Source of the DNA: Sphingomonas sp. GC_Shp_5
GTDB lineage: Bacteria; Pseudomonadota; Alphaproteobacteria; Sphingomonadales; Sphingomonadaceae
DNA length: 64,000 bases
Assembly (NCBI RefSeq): GCF_026540855.1
Contig: NZ_JALNUP010000001.1
Span: forward strand, 372,001 to 436,000
Reading direction: 5' to 3'
The notes beneath the pieces are model-generated. The model saw only the letters and a list, made by a program, of their open reading frames with translations. It searched no databases and was not told where the DNA came from. The translations under genes were made by a program, and so were the position numbers. Numbering within the stretch: the stretch's first letter is position 1; every line of letters begins with the position of its first letter. Positions 8,846-16,691 of the stretch are shown one piece after another.

Positions 8846-9127
8846 ATGGGAGAGATGGCCGTGAACAGGATCGTACCGAACGACAACATGCCGACCGATC
8901 AGGGCCACCAGCCGGCCGCGGCGGGAGCGCAGCTCACCCCGACGCAGATGAAGGTGCTGGCCGGGGTTCATTCAGGGCTGCTCAACAAGCAGATCGCCTA
9001 TGATCTCGGCATCGCCGAGGCGACGGTGAAGGCGCATATGACCGCGCTGATGCGCAAGCTCAACGTCCGCAACCGCACCCAGGTCGCGGTCGCTGCCCAG
9101 CGCATGGACCGGACGCTCCGGGCCTAG
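8846..9127 (+). CDS. Small LuxR/GerE-type DNA-binding protein without a receiver domain
   Basis: Short regulator of 93 residues whose C-terminal two thirds is a LuxR-type helix-turn-helix (LTPTQMKVLAGVHSGLLNKQ, then AYDLGIAEATVKAHMTALMR and a closing KLNVRNRTQVAV). No receiver or ligand domain is present, so it is a free-standing HTH; its input is unknown. The start is uncertain. The ATG at 8846 is listed; the ATG at 8855, the GTG at 8861 (GGGAG spaced 8 nt) or a TTG at 8723 are possible. It sits between the gntP promoter and the GFOR-like gene and may control one or both. Confidence 0.8.
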   Translation: MGEMAVNRIVPNDNMPTDQGHQPAAAGAQLTPTQMKVLAGVHSGLLNKQIAYDLGIAEATVKAHMTALMRKLNVRNRTQVAVAAQRMDRTLRA

Positions 9128-9215
9128 GCCCCCGCATGCCGCACTGGCCGGCAGCGGCTACTGTGTTATCGCCGCGGAACGACAATGCATCAGCATGGAT
9201 TAGGTGGAGGCTTGA

Positions 9216-10322
9216 ATGGAACTGGGACGACGTGACCTGCTCCTGTCCGCGGCATCGCTGGCGGTAGGATCGAGCGGGATGGCGCGCGCGGTGCCGGATC
9301 GGCCGCTCGGCTATGCCATCGTCGGGCTTGGTTATTACGGGCTCGGGGTGATCATCCCGCAATTCGCCAATTGCGCGCACAGCCGGCTTGCCGCGGTGGT
9401 CAGCGGCGATCCCGCCAAGGCGCGACGCATCGCCGCCGAACATGGCCTGCCGGCGCGATCGGTCTATTCCTACGCCAATTTCGATACGATCCGCGACAAT
9501 CCGGACGTCGACATCGTCTATGTCTGCCTGCCCAATGCGATGCACGCCGACTATACCATCCGCGCCGCCAAGGCCGGCAAGCACGTGATGTGCGAGAAGC
9601 CGATGGCGGTCTCGGTAAAGGAATGCGAGGCGATGATCGCGGCGTGCAAGGCCGCGGGGCGGAAGCTGATGATCGGCTATCGCTGCCATTTCGAGCCGCT
9701 CAATGTCGAGGCGATGCGGCTGGCGCGCAGCGGCGCGGCGGGGAAGATCCGCTACGTCCGCTCCGAACACGGTTTCACCCAGGGCAGCCCCTCGGCCTGG
9801 CGGCTCAAGCGCGCCATGGCGGGTGGCGGATCGCTGATGGACATGGGCATCTACAGCCTGCAGGCAGCGCGCTACATGACCGGTGAGGAGCCGATCGCGG
9901 TCACCGCGCGCGAATCCACCGACCGTCGCGACCCGCGGTTCACCGAGGTCGAGGACATCCTCGACTGGACGCTGGAATTCCCCTCGGGCGCGATCGCCAG
10001 CTGCCAGTCGATGTACAGCGCCAACCAGAACCATGTGCTGCTGATGGGTGACAAGGGGCGGGTCGAGCTCGAACCCGCGACCCGCTACGACGGCAACCGG
10101 ATGTGGCTCGGCAAGGACGGCCGCGAGCGCGAGGTGACGCCGCCGCCGGGGCCCGCCAAGACCCAGTTCGCCGGTCAGCTCGATCATCTCGCCAGTTGCG
10201 TGCGCACCGGGGCCGAGCCGATCGTGTCGGGCGAGGAAGGATTGCGCGACATGCGGATCGTCGAGGCGATCTACCGCTCCGCGCGCGAGGGCCGCACCAT
10301 CCGCCTTGGAGCCGGGGCATGA
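9216..10322 (+). CDS. Tat-exported Gfo/Idh/MocA oxidoreductase, glucose-fructose oxidoreductase-like
   Basis: NAD(P)-dependent sugar oxidoreductase of 368 residues with an export signal. The N-terminus has a twin-arginine (GRRDLLLSAASLA) and a cleavage-like ARA, as in the periplasmic Zymomonas enzyme. The Rossmann motif is AIVGLGYYGLGV. The catalytic stretch is AGKHVMCEKPMAVSV (the EKP Lys), followed by KLMIGYRCHFEP, GGGSLMDMGIYSL and FAGQLDHLASCVR. Each has a close counterpart in Z. mobilis GFOR as I remember its sequence. GFOR keeps NADP bound and couples oxidation of glucose to gluconolactone with reduction of fructose to sorbitol. A strong ribosome site (GGTGGAGG) precedes the ATG. The gene overlaps the following cupin gene by 4 nt. 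The exact substrate is not shown by sequence. Confidence 0.85.
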   Translation: MELGRRDLLLSAASLAVGSSGMARAVPDRPLGYAIVGLGYYGLGVIIPQFANCAHSRLAAVVSGDPAKARRIAAEHGLPARSVYSYANFDTIRDNPDVDIVYVCLPNAMHADYTIRAAKAGKHVMCEKPMAVSVKECEAMIAACKAAGRKLMIGYRCHFEPLNVEAMRLARSGAAGKIRYVRSEHGFTQGSPSAWRLKRAMAGGGSLMDMGIYSLQAARYMTGEEPIAVTARESTDRRDPRFTEVEDILDWTLEFPSGAIASCQSMYSANQNHVLLMGDKGRVELEPATRYDGNRMWLGKDGREREVTPPPGPAKTQFAGQLDHLASCVRTGAEPIVSGEEGLRDMRIVEAIYRSAREGRTIRLGAGA

Positions 10323-10795
10323 TCGCGCGGCTCGCACGAGTTGCGTTGCTGCCGCTAGCGTGGACGGCGGTACCCGGCAGCGCAGCGGATCCGACCAGCT
10401 TCGCCGCTGCCGGCGAGGTCGCCGCCCAGGTCGCCGCAATGGGTAAGGCGATGAAGCCGGGCCAGGGGTTCGCCTGGCAACCTGTCGTGCGCGATGGCGC
10501 CACCGTTGCCGGGCTGGAAATCTGGAAGGCGCCGGGCCGCCCGGCAGTTCACCCGAGCGACGGCGAATATGTCATGGTCGTCGCCGGTGCGGGCACGCTC
10601 GTCTCGGGCGGGACGCTGGTGGCGCCGGTGGTGAAGCAGCCCGGGCTCACCGAAGGTGACCGGATCGACGGCGGCACCACCCGCACGCTCGCGCCCGGCG
10701 ACGTCTTCCTGATCCCCGCCGGAACGCCCCACTGGTTCGGCATCACCGGCGACCGGCTGGTGATGCTCGGGATCAAATTGCCCGCAGGACGCTGA
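10319..10795 (+). CDS. Secreted cupin-fold protein
   Basis: Protein of 158 residues with a signal peptide (LARVALLPLAWTAVPGSAA). The start is the ATG at 10319, overlapping the upstream stop as ATGA. One cupin barrel is visible: HPSDGEYVMVVAGAGTLVSG holds the first motif in reduced form, and GDVFLIPAGTPHWFGI the second, with a conserved His. Function is unknown. Tight coupling to the GFOR-like gene suggests it acts on, binds or isomerises a sugar or lactone in the periplasm. It is unrelated in sequence to the cupin at 61110. Confidence 0.8.
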   Translation: MIARLARVALLPLAWTAVPGSAADPTSFAAAGEVAAQVAAMGKAMKPGQGFAWQPVVRDGATVAGLEIWKAPGRPAVHPSDGEYVMVVAGAGTLVSGGTLVAPVVKQPGLTEGDRIDGGTTRTLAPGDVFLIPAGTPHWFGITGDRLVMLGIKLPAGR

Positions 10796-10877
10796 CCCGC
10801 AGCGGACCGCACCGGCACCCCGCACGCCTTTTCCGGCGGCGGCGGGGCCATCCGCCGAGACGGAACGTTAGCCTTGC

Positions 10878-13763
10878 ATGCTCAACAATTCCACCGGCCG
10901 GTCTTCGACCCCTGATTTCCTGATCGACGGTGGTGAAACGGGGGCAGCGATCAGGGCGTTCGACTGGGCGGCTACGCCGATCGGCGTGCCGCAGGGATGG
11001 CCGCAGCCGCTCAAGACGCTGGCGGGGGTATTGCTCACCGCCAACCAGCCGATGTTCGTCGCCTGGGGACCTGAGCGCACCTTGCTCTACAACGGCGGCT
11101 ATGCCGAGGTGCTCGCTTCCAAGCACCCGGCCGCGCTTGGCCGCGACATCCTCGACGTATGGGCGGAGATCCACGACGATCTCTCCCCAATCGTCGCCCG
11201 CGCCTACGCCGGTCATCCCGTGCAGATGGACGACATCCAGCTGATGATGACCCGCAAGGGCTATCGGGAAGAGACGCATTTCGCCTTTTCCTACACTCCG
11301 GTGCGCGACGAAGCGGGAGTGGTCGCCGGCTTCTTCTGTCCCTGCGTCGAGATTACCGAGCAGGTGCTGGCGGAGCGGCGGCGCCTGGCGGACATGGAGC
11401 GCCAGCGGCGGCTGTTTGAGCAGGCCCCGGGCTTCATCGCCATCCTTGATGGTCCCGAGCATCGGTTCGAATTCGCCAACGCCGCTTACCGCCGGCTGAT
11501 CGGCGACCGCGAGGTCATCGGCCAGGCGGTACGCCAGGTACTGCCGGAAGTGGCCGACCAGGGATATTTCGAGCGACTCGACCAGGTGTTCGCCACCGGC
11601 GAGCGCTACGTCGCGCGCGACACACCGCTCCAGCTGCAGCGGGCCGACGGCCGGACCGACCTGCGCTACCTCGACTTCATTTACGAGCCGATCGTCGACG
11701 AGGCGGGCGCGGTGACCGGCATCTTCGTCGAGGGCCATGACATCACCGAAGGGCATCGCGCGCAGCTCGACCTCAGCGTCAGCGAGGAGCGCAACCGCCG
11801 CATCGTCGAAGGGGTCCGCGACCATTCGATCTTCACCACCGACGCCGACAATGTGATCGTCGACTGGACGCCGGGCGCGCAGGCGGTGTTCGGCTGGACC
11901 GCCGAGGCGATCACCGGCCAGCGCGCGGACATCCTCTACACACCGGAAGATCGCGCGGCAGGCGTGCCCGGCCGGGAACTGGCCATCGCGCGCGCGGACG
12001 GCTGCGCCAACGACGAGCGATGGCACGTGCGCCGCGACGGATCGCGCTTCTTCGCCAACGGCTCGGTGCGGCCGCTACACGACGCGCAAGGCAGCATCAC
12101 CGGCTTCATCAAGATCGCCCGCGACGAGACCGAACGGCGCTCCGCCGAGGCGGTGCTGCGCGAAACCGAGCTGCGCTATCGGTTGGCGGCCAAGGCCACC
12201 AATGATGCGATCTGGGACTGGAACCTCGTCACCAACCACATCGGCTGGAACGAGGCCATATGCGTGCTGTTCGGCTACATCCGCACCGAAGTGGAACCGA
12301 CCGGCGAATGGTGGCTCGACCACATCCACCCTGATGAGCGCGACGCGGTGGAGTCCGGCATCCACGCGGTGATCGACGGCACCGACGATCTGTGGAGCGC
12401 GGAATATCGCTTCCGCCGCGCCGACGGCAGCTTCGCCGACGTGTTCGACCGCGGCCATGTCGTCCGCGACGAGACCGGCGTCGCGGTGCGGATGATCGGC
12501 GCGATGCTCGACCTGACCGGGCGCAAGCGCGCCGAGGAAGCGCTGCGCCAGCTCAACGAGACGCTGGAGCTCAGGGTCGCCGAGCGCACCGCCGAGCTGG
12601 TCGCCGCGCAGGATGCGCTGCGCCAGTCACAGAAGATGGAGGCGGTCGGCCAGCTCACCGGCGGCCTTGCCCATGATTTCAACAATCTGCTGACGGGCAT
12701 CTCCGGCAGCCTCGAGATCATGCAGGTCCGCATCGCGCAGGGCCGGCAGAGCGACGTCGAACGCTATGTCGGCGCAGCGCAGGGGGCGGCCAAGCGCGCC
12801 GCGGCGCTGACCCATCGCCTGCTTGCTTTCTCGCGCCGCCAGACGCTCAGCCCCAAGCCGACCGACGTGCGCCAGCTGGTCAACGGCATGGAGGAGCTGA
12901 TCCGCCGCACCGTCGGCCCCGCGATCGAGATCGAGACCGTCAACGCGGCAGGCCTGTGGCCGAGCCTGATCGATCCGAGCCAACTCGAGAACGCCATCCT
13001 CAACCTGTGCATCAATGCCCGCGATGCGATGCCCGACGGCGGCAGGATCACCATCGAATCCGGCAATCGCTGGATGGACGAGCGTGCCGCCAAGCCGCGC
13101 GGCCTCGAGCCAGGCCAATACATCTCGCTGTCCGTGTCGGACACCGGCACCGGGATGACCGCGGCGGTGATCGAGAAGGCGTTCGATCCGTTCTTCACCA
13201 CCAAACCGATTGGGGTTGGCACCGGGCTTGGCCTGTCGATGATCTACGGCTTCGCCAAACAGTCGGGCGGCTCGGTGTCCATCTATTCGGAAATCGGCGA
13301 GGGCAGCGTGGTCTGCATCTACTTGCCGCGGCACCTTGGCAATGCTGAGGCGGAGGAGCCGACACCGGCTGCCGACGCCACCCCGCGCGCCGAAGCCGGC
13401 GAGACGGTGCTCGTTGTCGACGACGAGCCGACCGTGCGCATGCTCGTGGTCGAAGTGCTGACCGACCTTGGCTATACCGCGATCGAGGCCGCTGATGGCG
13501 CCGCCGGGCTCAAGGTGATCAACTCGGATGCGCGCATCGACCTGCTCGTCACCGACGTCGGGCTACCCGGCGGCATGAACGGGCGCCAGGTCGCCGACGC
13601 CGCGCGCGCGATCCGCCCGGACCTCAAGGTATTGTTCATCACCGGCTATGCGGAAAATGCGGTGCTCAGCCACGGTCACCTCGACCCTGGCATGCACGTC
13701 CTCACCAAGCCGTTCTCGATCGACGCGCTAGCCAACCGCATCCGCGGGCTGATCGAGCACTAG
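10878..13763 (+). CDS. Hybrid sensor histidine kinase with four PAS-type domains and C-terminal receiver
   Basis: Predicted soluble sensor kinase of 961 residues; no membrane segment is seen. PAS-type modules lie at about residues 15-165, 175-295, 300-420 and 425-550. A coiled coil ([20 protein letters not shown]) leads to the dimerisation/phosphoacceptor box [13 protein letters not shown] with His599. The ATPase domain has [17 protein letters not shown] and [13 protein letters not shown]. The receiver begins near VLVVDDEP and has the phospho-acceptor Asp893 in VTDVGLPGG and the Lys in TKPF. No separate response regulator lies beside it, so output may run through the internal receiver or a distant partner. 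The stimulus is unknown; the PAS domains could bind haem, flavin or small ligands. It follows the cupin gene by 82 bp. Confidence 0.93.
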   Translation: MLNNSTGRSSTPDFLIDGGETGAAIRAFDWAATPIGVPQGWPQPLKTLAGVLLTANQPMFVAWGPERTLLYNGGYAEVLASKHPAALGRDILDVWAEIHDDLSPIVARAYAGHPVQMDDIQLMMTRKGYREETHFAFSYTPVRDEAGVVAGFFCPCVEITEQVLAERRRLADMERQRRLFEQAPGFIAILDGPEHRFEFANAAYRRLIGDREVIGQAVRQVLPEVADQGYFERLDQVFATGERYVARDTPLQLQRADGRTDLRYLDFIYEPIVDEAGAVTGIFVEGHDITEGHRAQLDLSVSEERNRRIVEGVRDHSIFTTDADNVIVDWTPGAQAVFGWTAEAITGQRADILYTPEDRAAGVPGRELAIARADGCANDERWHVRRDGSRFFANGSVRPLHDAQGSITGFIKIARDETERRSAEAVLRETELRYRLAAKATNDAIWDWNLVTNHIGWNEAICVLFGYIRTEVEPTGEWWLDHIHPDERDAVESGIHAVIDGTDDLWSAEYRFRRADGSFADVFDRGHVVRDETGVAVRMIGAMLDLTGRKRAEEALRQLNETLELRVAERTAELVAAQDALRQSQKMEAVGQLTGGLAHDFNNLLTGISGSLEIMQVRIAQGRQSDVERYVGAAQGAAKRAAALTHRLLAFSRRQTLSPKPTDVRQLVNGMEELIRRTVGPAIEIETVNAAGLWPSLIDPSQLENAILNLCINARDAMPDGGRITIESGNRWMDERAAKPRGLEPGQYISLSVSDTGTGMTAAVIEKAFDPFFTTKPIGVGTGLGLSMIYGFAKQSGGSVSIYSEIGEGSVVCIYLPRHLGNAEAEEPTPAADATPRAEAGETVLVVDDEPTVRMLVVEVLTDLGYTAIEAADGAAGLKVINSDARIDLLVTDVGLPGGMNGRQVADAARAIRPDLKVLFITGYAENAVLSHGHLDPGMHVLTKPFSIDALANRIRGLIEH

Positions 13764-13817
13764 ACGCCGACGCGGGTGGCTCGGCCGAGCCACGGCGTCA
13801 TGTCGGCGAAGAACAAA

Positions 13818-13902
13818 TGGTGCCCCTGGCCGGACTTGAACCAGCACGCCTTGCGGCAACCGATTTTGAGTCGGTCGCGTCTACCAATTTCACCACAGGG
13901 GC
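13818..13902 (-). tRNA. tRNA-Leu (anticodon CAA)
   Basis: On the minus strand an acceptor GCCCCTG pairs with CAGGGGC. A D-arm, the anticodon stem ACCGA/TCGGT with loop CTCAAAA (anticodon CAA), a long class II variable arm and a T-arm with GGTTCAAGTCC follow. The 3' CCA is encoded (TGG at 13818-13820 on the plus strand). The long variable arm and anticodon identify leucine, reading UUG. Confidence 0.97.
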
Positions 13903-13957
13903 AGCGGCGGATCAGCTAGAACAAACTGGCGATCATCGCAAGCTGGCTCGCATCGGC

Positions 13958-15466
13958 TCAGTTGGTCGGCGCGCGGCGGCGGTAGCTCAAGGCTTCGGCG
14001 ACGTGGATCCGCCCTACCCCGTCTGCTCCCGCCAGGTCGGCGATGGTACGCGAAACGCGGAGCACGCGGTGGAAGCCGCGCGCCGACAGCCGCATCGACT
14101 CCGCGGCCTGCGCGAGCAGGGTGCGGGCACGCTCGTCGAGCGCCGCGGCGCGTTCCAGCAGCTCGCCATCCGCTTCGGCGTTGGTGCGTATGCCGTTGTC
14201 GCGATAGCGCACGCGCTGGACGCCGCGCGCCGCTGCCACCCGCGCAGCGACCTCCGCCGATCCTTCGGCGGCGGGCGGCAGCACCAGATCGGCGGCGCTC
14301 ACCGCGGCGACCTCTACCGACAGATCGATGCGGTCGAGCAGCGGGCCCGAGACCCGCGCCTGATAATCGGCGGCGCAGCGTGGTGCGCGCGCGCAGGCGA
14401 GGCTGGCGTCGCCAAGATGGCCGCAGCGGCACGGGTTCATCGCCGCGACCAGCTGCACCCGCGCCGGGAAGGTGACATGGGCGTTGGCGCGCGCGACGCT
14501 GACCACGCCCGTCTCGAGCGGCTGGCGCAGCGAATCGAGCACCGCGCGCTGGAATTCGGGCAGCTCGTCGAGGAACAACACGCCTAGGTGCGCGAGGCTG
14601 ACCTCGCCCGGCTTCACCTTGAGGCCGCCGCCGGTGAGCGCGGCCATCGAGGCGGAGTGATGCGGCGCGCGGAACGGGCGGGTGCGGGTCAGCCGCCCGC
14701 CCGCCAACGTCCCCGCCACCGATTGGACCATCGACACCTCGAGCGCCTCGGCGGCGTCGAGCGGCGGCAGGATACCCGGCATGCACGCGGCCATCAGCGA
14801 CTTGCCCGATCCCGGCGGCCCGACCATCAGCAGGTTGTGGCCGCCTGCCGCGGCGATCTCCAGCGCCCGCTTGGCGGTTTCCTGGCCCTTCACCTGGCGG
14901 AGATCAGGGCCGAGACCGACCGGCTCGGCCTCGCCGGCCACCGGCGGGCTGAGCAGGCCATGGCCCTTGAAGTGGTTGATCAGCGCCAGCAGATCGGGCG
15001 CGGCGAGCACCTCGATCGAGCCTGCCCAGGCGGCCTCCGCCCCTTGCGGGCCCGGGCAGATCAGCCCCCTGCCTTCCGCCGAGGCGAACAAGGCGGCGAG
15101 CAGCACGCCGGGCGAAGCGGCAATGCGCGCGTCGAGGCCAAGCTCGCCGACGACGACATAATCCGCCAGCGCCTCGACATCGGCGACGCCCATCGCGCCG
15201 AGCAGTGCCAGCGCGATCGGCAGGTCGAAGTGCGAGCCCTCCTTGGGCAGATCGGCCGGCGATAGATTGACGACGATCCGCTTGGGTGGCAGCGCCAGGC
15301 CCATGGCGGCGATGGCACCGCGCACCCGCTCGCGGCTTTCGCCAACCGCCTTGTCGGCGAGCCCGACGACGTGGAAGGCGGGCAGCCCCGGGATCAGCTG
15401 GACCTGCACCTCGACGCCGCGCGCCTCCAGCCCCAGATACGCCACGGTCTGCACGATCGCCGTCAT
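13958..15466 (-). CDS. comM: ComM/YifB family AAA+ ATPase (Mg chelatase-like)
   Basis: ATPase of 502 residues. In Vibrio and other naturally competent bacteria ComM is a hexameric helicase that extends branch migration of integrated donor DNA. The N-terminal domain matches the family (TVAYLGLEARGVEVQVQLIP, VGLADKAVGESRERV). The AAA+ core has a Walker A MVGPPGSGKSLMA, a Walker B LFLDELPEF and the Cys-bearing NPCRCGHLGD. The C-terminal SARGFHRVLRVSRTIADLAG is also typical. Three ATG codons are in tandem; I took the third (15466) because relatives start MxAIVxTVAYLG. It is transcribed towards the tRNA-Leu gene. Confidence 0.95.
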   Translation of the reverse strand: MTAIVQTVAYLGLEARGVEVQVQLIPGLPAFHVVGLADKAVGESRERVRGAIAAMGLALPPKRIVVNLSPADLPKEGSHFDLPIALALLGAMGVADVEALADYVVVGELGLDARIAASPGVLLAALFASAEGRGLICPGPQGAEAAWAGSIEVLAAPDLLALINHFKGHGLLSPPVAGEAEPVGLGPDLRQVKGQETAKRALEIAAAGGHNLLMVGPPGSGKSLMAACMPGILPPLDAAEALEVSMVQSVAGTLAGGRLTRTRPFRAPHHSASMAALTGGGLKVKPGEVSLAHLGVLFLDELPEFQRAVLDSLRQPLETGVVSVARANAHVTFPARVQLVAAMNPCRCGHLGDASLACARAPRCAADYQARVSGPLLDRIDLSVEVAAVSAADLVLPPAAEGSAEVAARVAAARGVQRVRYRDNGIRTNAEADGELLERAAALDERARTLLAQAAESMRLSARGFHRVLRVSRTIADLAGADGVGRIHVAEALSYRRRAPTN

Positions 15467-15574
15467 CATCATCCCCCCGGATTGTGCGGCGAGCATAACG
15501 GCATTGTCGGGCCGCGATACTGGGGTCGCCTACGTGCCTTGCGCCGGTAACACACGGCGCCTAGATGCTGCGGC

Positions 15575-15913
15575 ATGAAGGATCGCCACCCCGTCAGCCG
15601 CTACGCCCAGCTTGTTCTCGGCGGGTTGCTGATGATCGGCGCCGCGATCCTCGGCCCGCTGCCCGGACCCGGCGGGATCTTCCTATTCGCCGGCGGCCTG
15701 GTGCTGATCCTGCGCAACTCGCGCTGGGCGCAGGTTCGGTTTGCGCGCGCCAAGCGGCGCTGGCCCAAAACCGGCCAGCTGATCGATCGCACCATGCGCC
15801 GCCCCTCCGCGCTGCGTCGCCACGCCCGTGACAAGATGGCGCGCGACAAGGTGGCGCGCGACAAGGTGGCGCGCGACAAGGTGGCGCGCGACAAGATGCT
15901 GGGCTCGCGTTGA
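15575..15913 (+). CDS. Small inner-membrane protein, PGPGW-like, with charged repeat tail
   Basis: Protein of 112 residues. Two hydrophobic segments (about residues 12-28 and 34-48) flank the turn LPGPGGIFL, as in the putative transmembrane PGPGW family, whose function is not known to me. The C-terminus is unusual: five near-perfect copies of ARDKV/M at residues 84-108, encoded by a 15-bp tandem repeat. The tail is highly charged and probably lies in the cytoplasm. The gene lies directly upstream of the rpmH promoter, whose -35 box overlaps its stop codon. Confidence 0.8.
   Translation: MKDRHPVSRYAQLVLGGLLMIGAAILGPLPGPGGIFLFAGGLVLILRNSRWAQVRFARAKRRWPKTGQLIDRTMRRPSALRRHARDKMARDKVARDKVARDKVARDKMLGSR
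15824..15898 (+). repeat. 15-bp tandem repeat, five units, in-frame
   Basis: Five units of GCGCGCGACAAGGTG type, each encoding A-R-D-K-V/M. The first and last units carry ATG in place of GTG, and the first has GCCCGT in place of GCGCGC; the inner three are identical. Because the unit is a multiple of three, gain or loss keeps the frame. Confidence 0.95.
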
Positions 15914-15938
15914 CTTTGTCGAGCCGCCTTTGTAAGCG
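15910..15938 (+). promoter_or_regulatory. Candidate promoter of the rpmH-rnpA operon
   Basis: TTGACT at 15910-15915 is a 5/6 match to a -35 box. A 17-nt spacer leads to TAAGCG at 15933-15938, a weak -10. It is the only TTGAC in the 82-bp spacer before rpmH and overlaps the stop codon of the preceding gene. Alphaproteobacterial housekeeping promoters often keep TTGAC with a poor -10. Confidence 0.4.
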
Positions 15939-15949
15939 CAGCCCCATCA

Positions 15950-15974
15950 GGCCGTCCCCGTTGGCGGCCCTTTT
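15950..15974 (+). terminator. Hairpin with T-run in the rpmH leader
   Basis: A 7-bp stem (GGCCGTC / GGCGGCC with one G-T pair) and a 6-nt loop are followed by CTTTTCT. It could terminate transcription of the upstream small membrane gene. If the promoter at 15910 is real, it would instead lie at the very start of the rpmH leader and act as an attenuator or 5' stabiliser. Confidence 0.45.
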
Positions 15975-15995
15975 CTATTCTGACGATTCCAAGGA

Positions 15996-16460
15996 ATGAA
16001 CCATGAAGCGGACCTTTCAGCCGAGCAACCTGGTGCGGGCGCGCCGTCATGGCTTCCGCGCGCGGATGGCGACGGTGGGCGGCCGTTTGGTGATCCGCGC
16101 TCGTCGGGCCCGCGGCCGCAAGAAGCTGTCGGCGTAAAGACCCTCTCGCTTCGCCGCGATTTCCTCGCGGCGAATGCGGGGCGACGCGCACCGATGCCGG
16201 GCTTTGTCCTGCTGGTGCGCGATCGCCAGGATGGTGACCCCGCGATGCGCGTGGGCTTCACCGTCACCAAAAAAATCGGCAATGCCGTGGTCCGTAACCG
16301 GATGAAACGCCGGCTGCGGGCCTTGTCGCGTGAGCTGTTGCCGAGTGCTGGCGTTGCTGGCGCGGATCATGTGCTGATCGGGCGCAACGGCGGCATCGAG
16401 CGCGACTTTGCGCTGCTGCGCACCGAGCTCGCCAAGGCGCTCAAGAAAGTGGTGCGGTGA
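15996..16460 (+). CDS. rnpA: Ribonuclease P protein component with N-terminal extension overlapping rpmH
   Basis: Protein subunit of RNase P, which helps the catalytic RNA trim tRNA 5' leaders. The conserved fold is clear from about residue 50: [15 protein letters not shown], then [20 protein letters not shown] and [11 protein letters not shown], the RNR-box basic helix. Downstream of the ATG at 15996 I find no ATG, GTG or TTG in this frame before the conserved domain; the codon at the rpmH stop is GTA. The only canonical start therefore lies 7 nt upstream of the rpmH start, so the frame runs through all of rpmH and adds about 46 residues, giving 154. The alternative is a non-canonical start near 16134. 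The stop overlaps the yidD start. Confidence 0.85.
   Translation: MNHEADLSAEQPGAGAPSWLPRADGDGGRPFGDPRSSGPRPQEAVGVKTLSLRRDFLAANAGRRAPMPGFVLLVRDRQDGDPAMRVGFTVTKKIGNAVVRNRMKRRLRALSRELLPSAGVAGADHVLIGRNGGIERDFALLRTELAKALKKVVR
16003..16137 (+). CDS. rpmH: 50S ribosomal protein L34
   Basis: Complete L34 of 44 residues ([20 protein letters not shown], ending RGRKKLSA), a structural protein of the large ribosomal subunit. The ribosome site AAGGA at 15991-15995 lies 7 nt before its ATG, an ideal spacing. The gene is wholly nested, in another frame, within the open reading frame of rnpA. Confidence 0.98.
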   Translation: MKRTFQPSNLVRARRHGFRARMATVGGRLVIRARRARGRKKLSA

Positions 16461-16675
16461 GCATCGCCGCTCGCCTGCTGATTCTGGTCGCGCGCGGGTG
16501 GCAGCTTGGCCCATCGGCGGTGCTGCCGCCCTCCTGCCGCTATCAGCCATCCTGTTCGGCCTATGCAATCACCGCGCTTCGCCGCTATGGCGCCGCCAAA
16601 GGGGGCTGGCTGGCGGTGAAGCGGATTGCACGCTGCCATCCTTGGGGCGGGTACGGACCCGATCCCGTTCCCTGA
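16457..16675 (+). CDS. yidD: Membrane protein insertion efficiency factor YidD
   Basis: Small membrane-associated protein of 72 residues that assists YidC-dependent insertion. It has an amphipathic N-terminus, the three-Cys family pattern ([16 protein letters not shown] and [13 protein letters not shown]) and the typical length. The GTG start overlaps the rnpA stop (GTGA). The order rpmH-rnpA-yidD-yidC is conserved across bacteria. Confidence 0.96.
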   Translation: MSIAARLLILVARGWQLGPSAVLPPSCRYQPSCSAYAITALRRYGAAKGGWLAVKRIARCHPWGGYGPDPVP

Positions 16676-16691
16676 CCATTGGGGCATCGAC

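Noticed and set aside
15824-15898. Short direct repeats that might be a CRISPR-like array
   Set aside because: Units are contiguous 15-mers without spacers, in frame within a gene, and no cas genes are present.
16626-16691. ATG at 16626 as the yidC start
   Set aside because: It lies within yidD and adds 22 residues unlike family N-termini; the TTG at 16692 gives the usual charged start before the first membrane helix.
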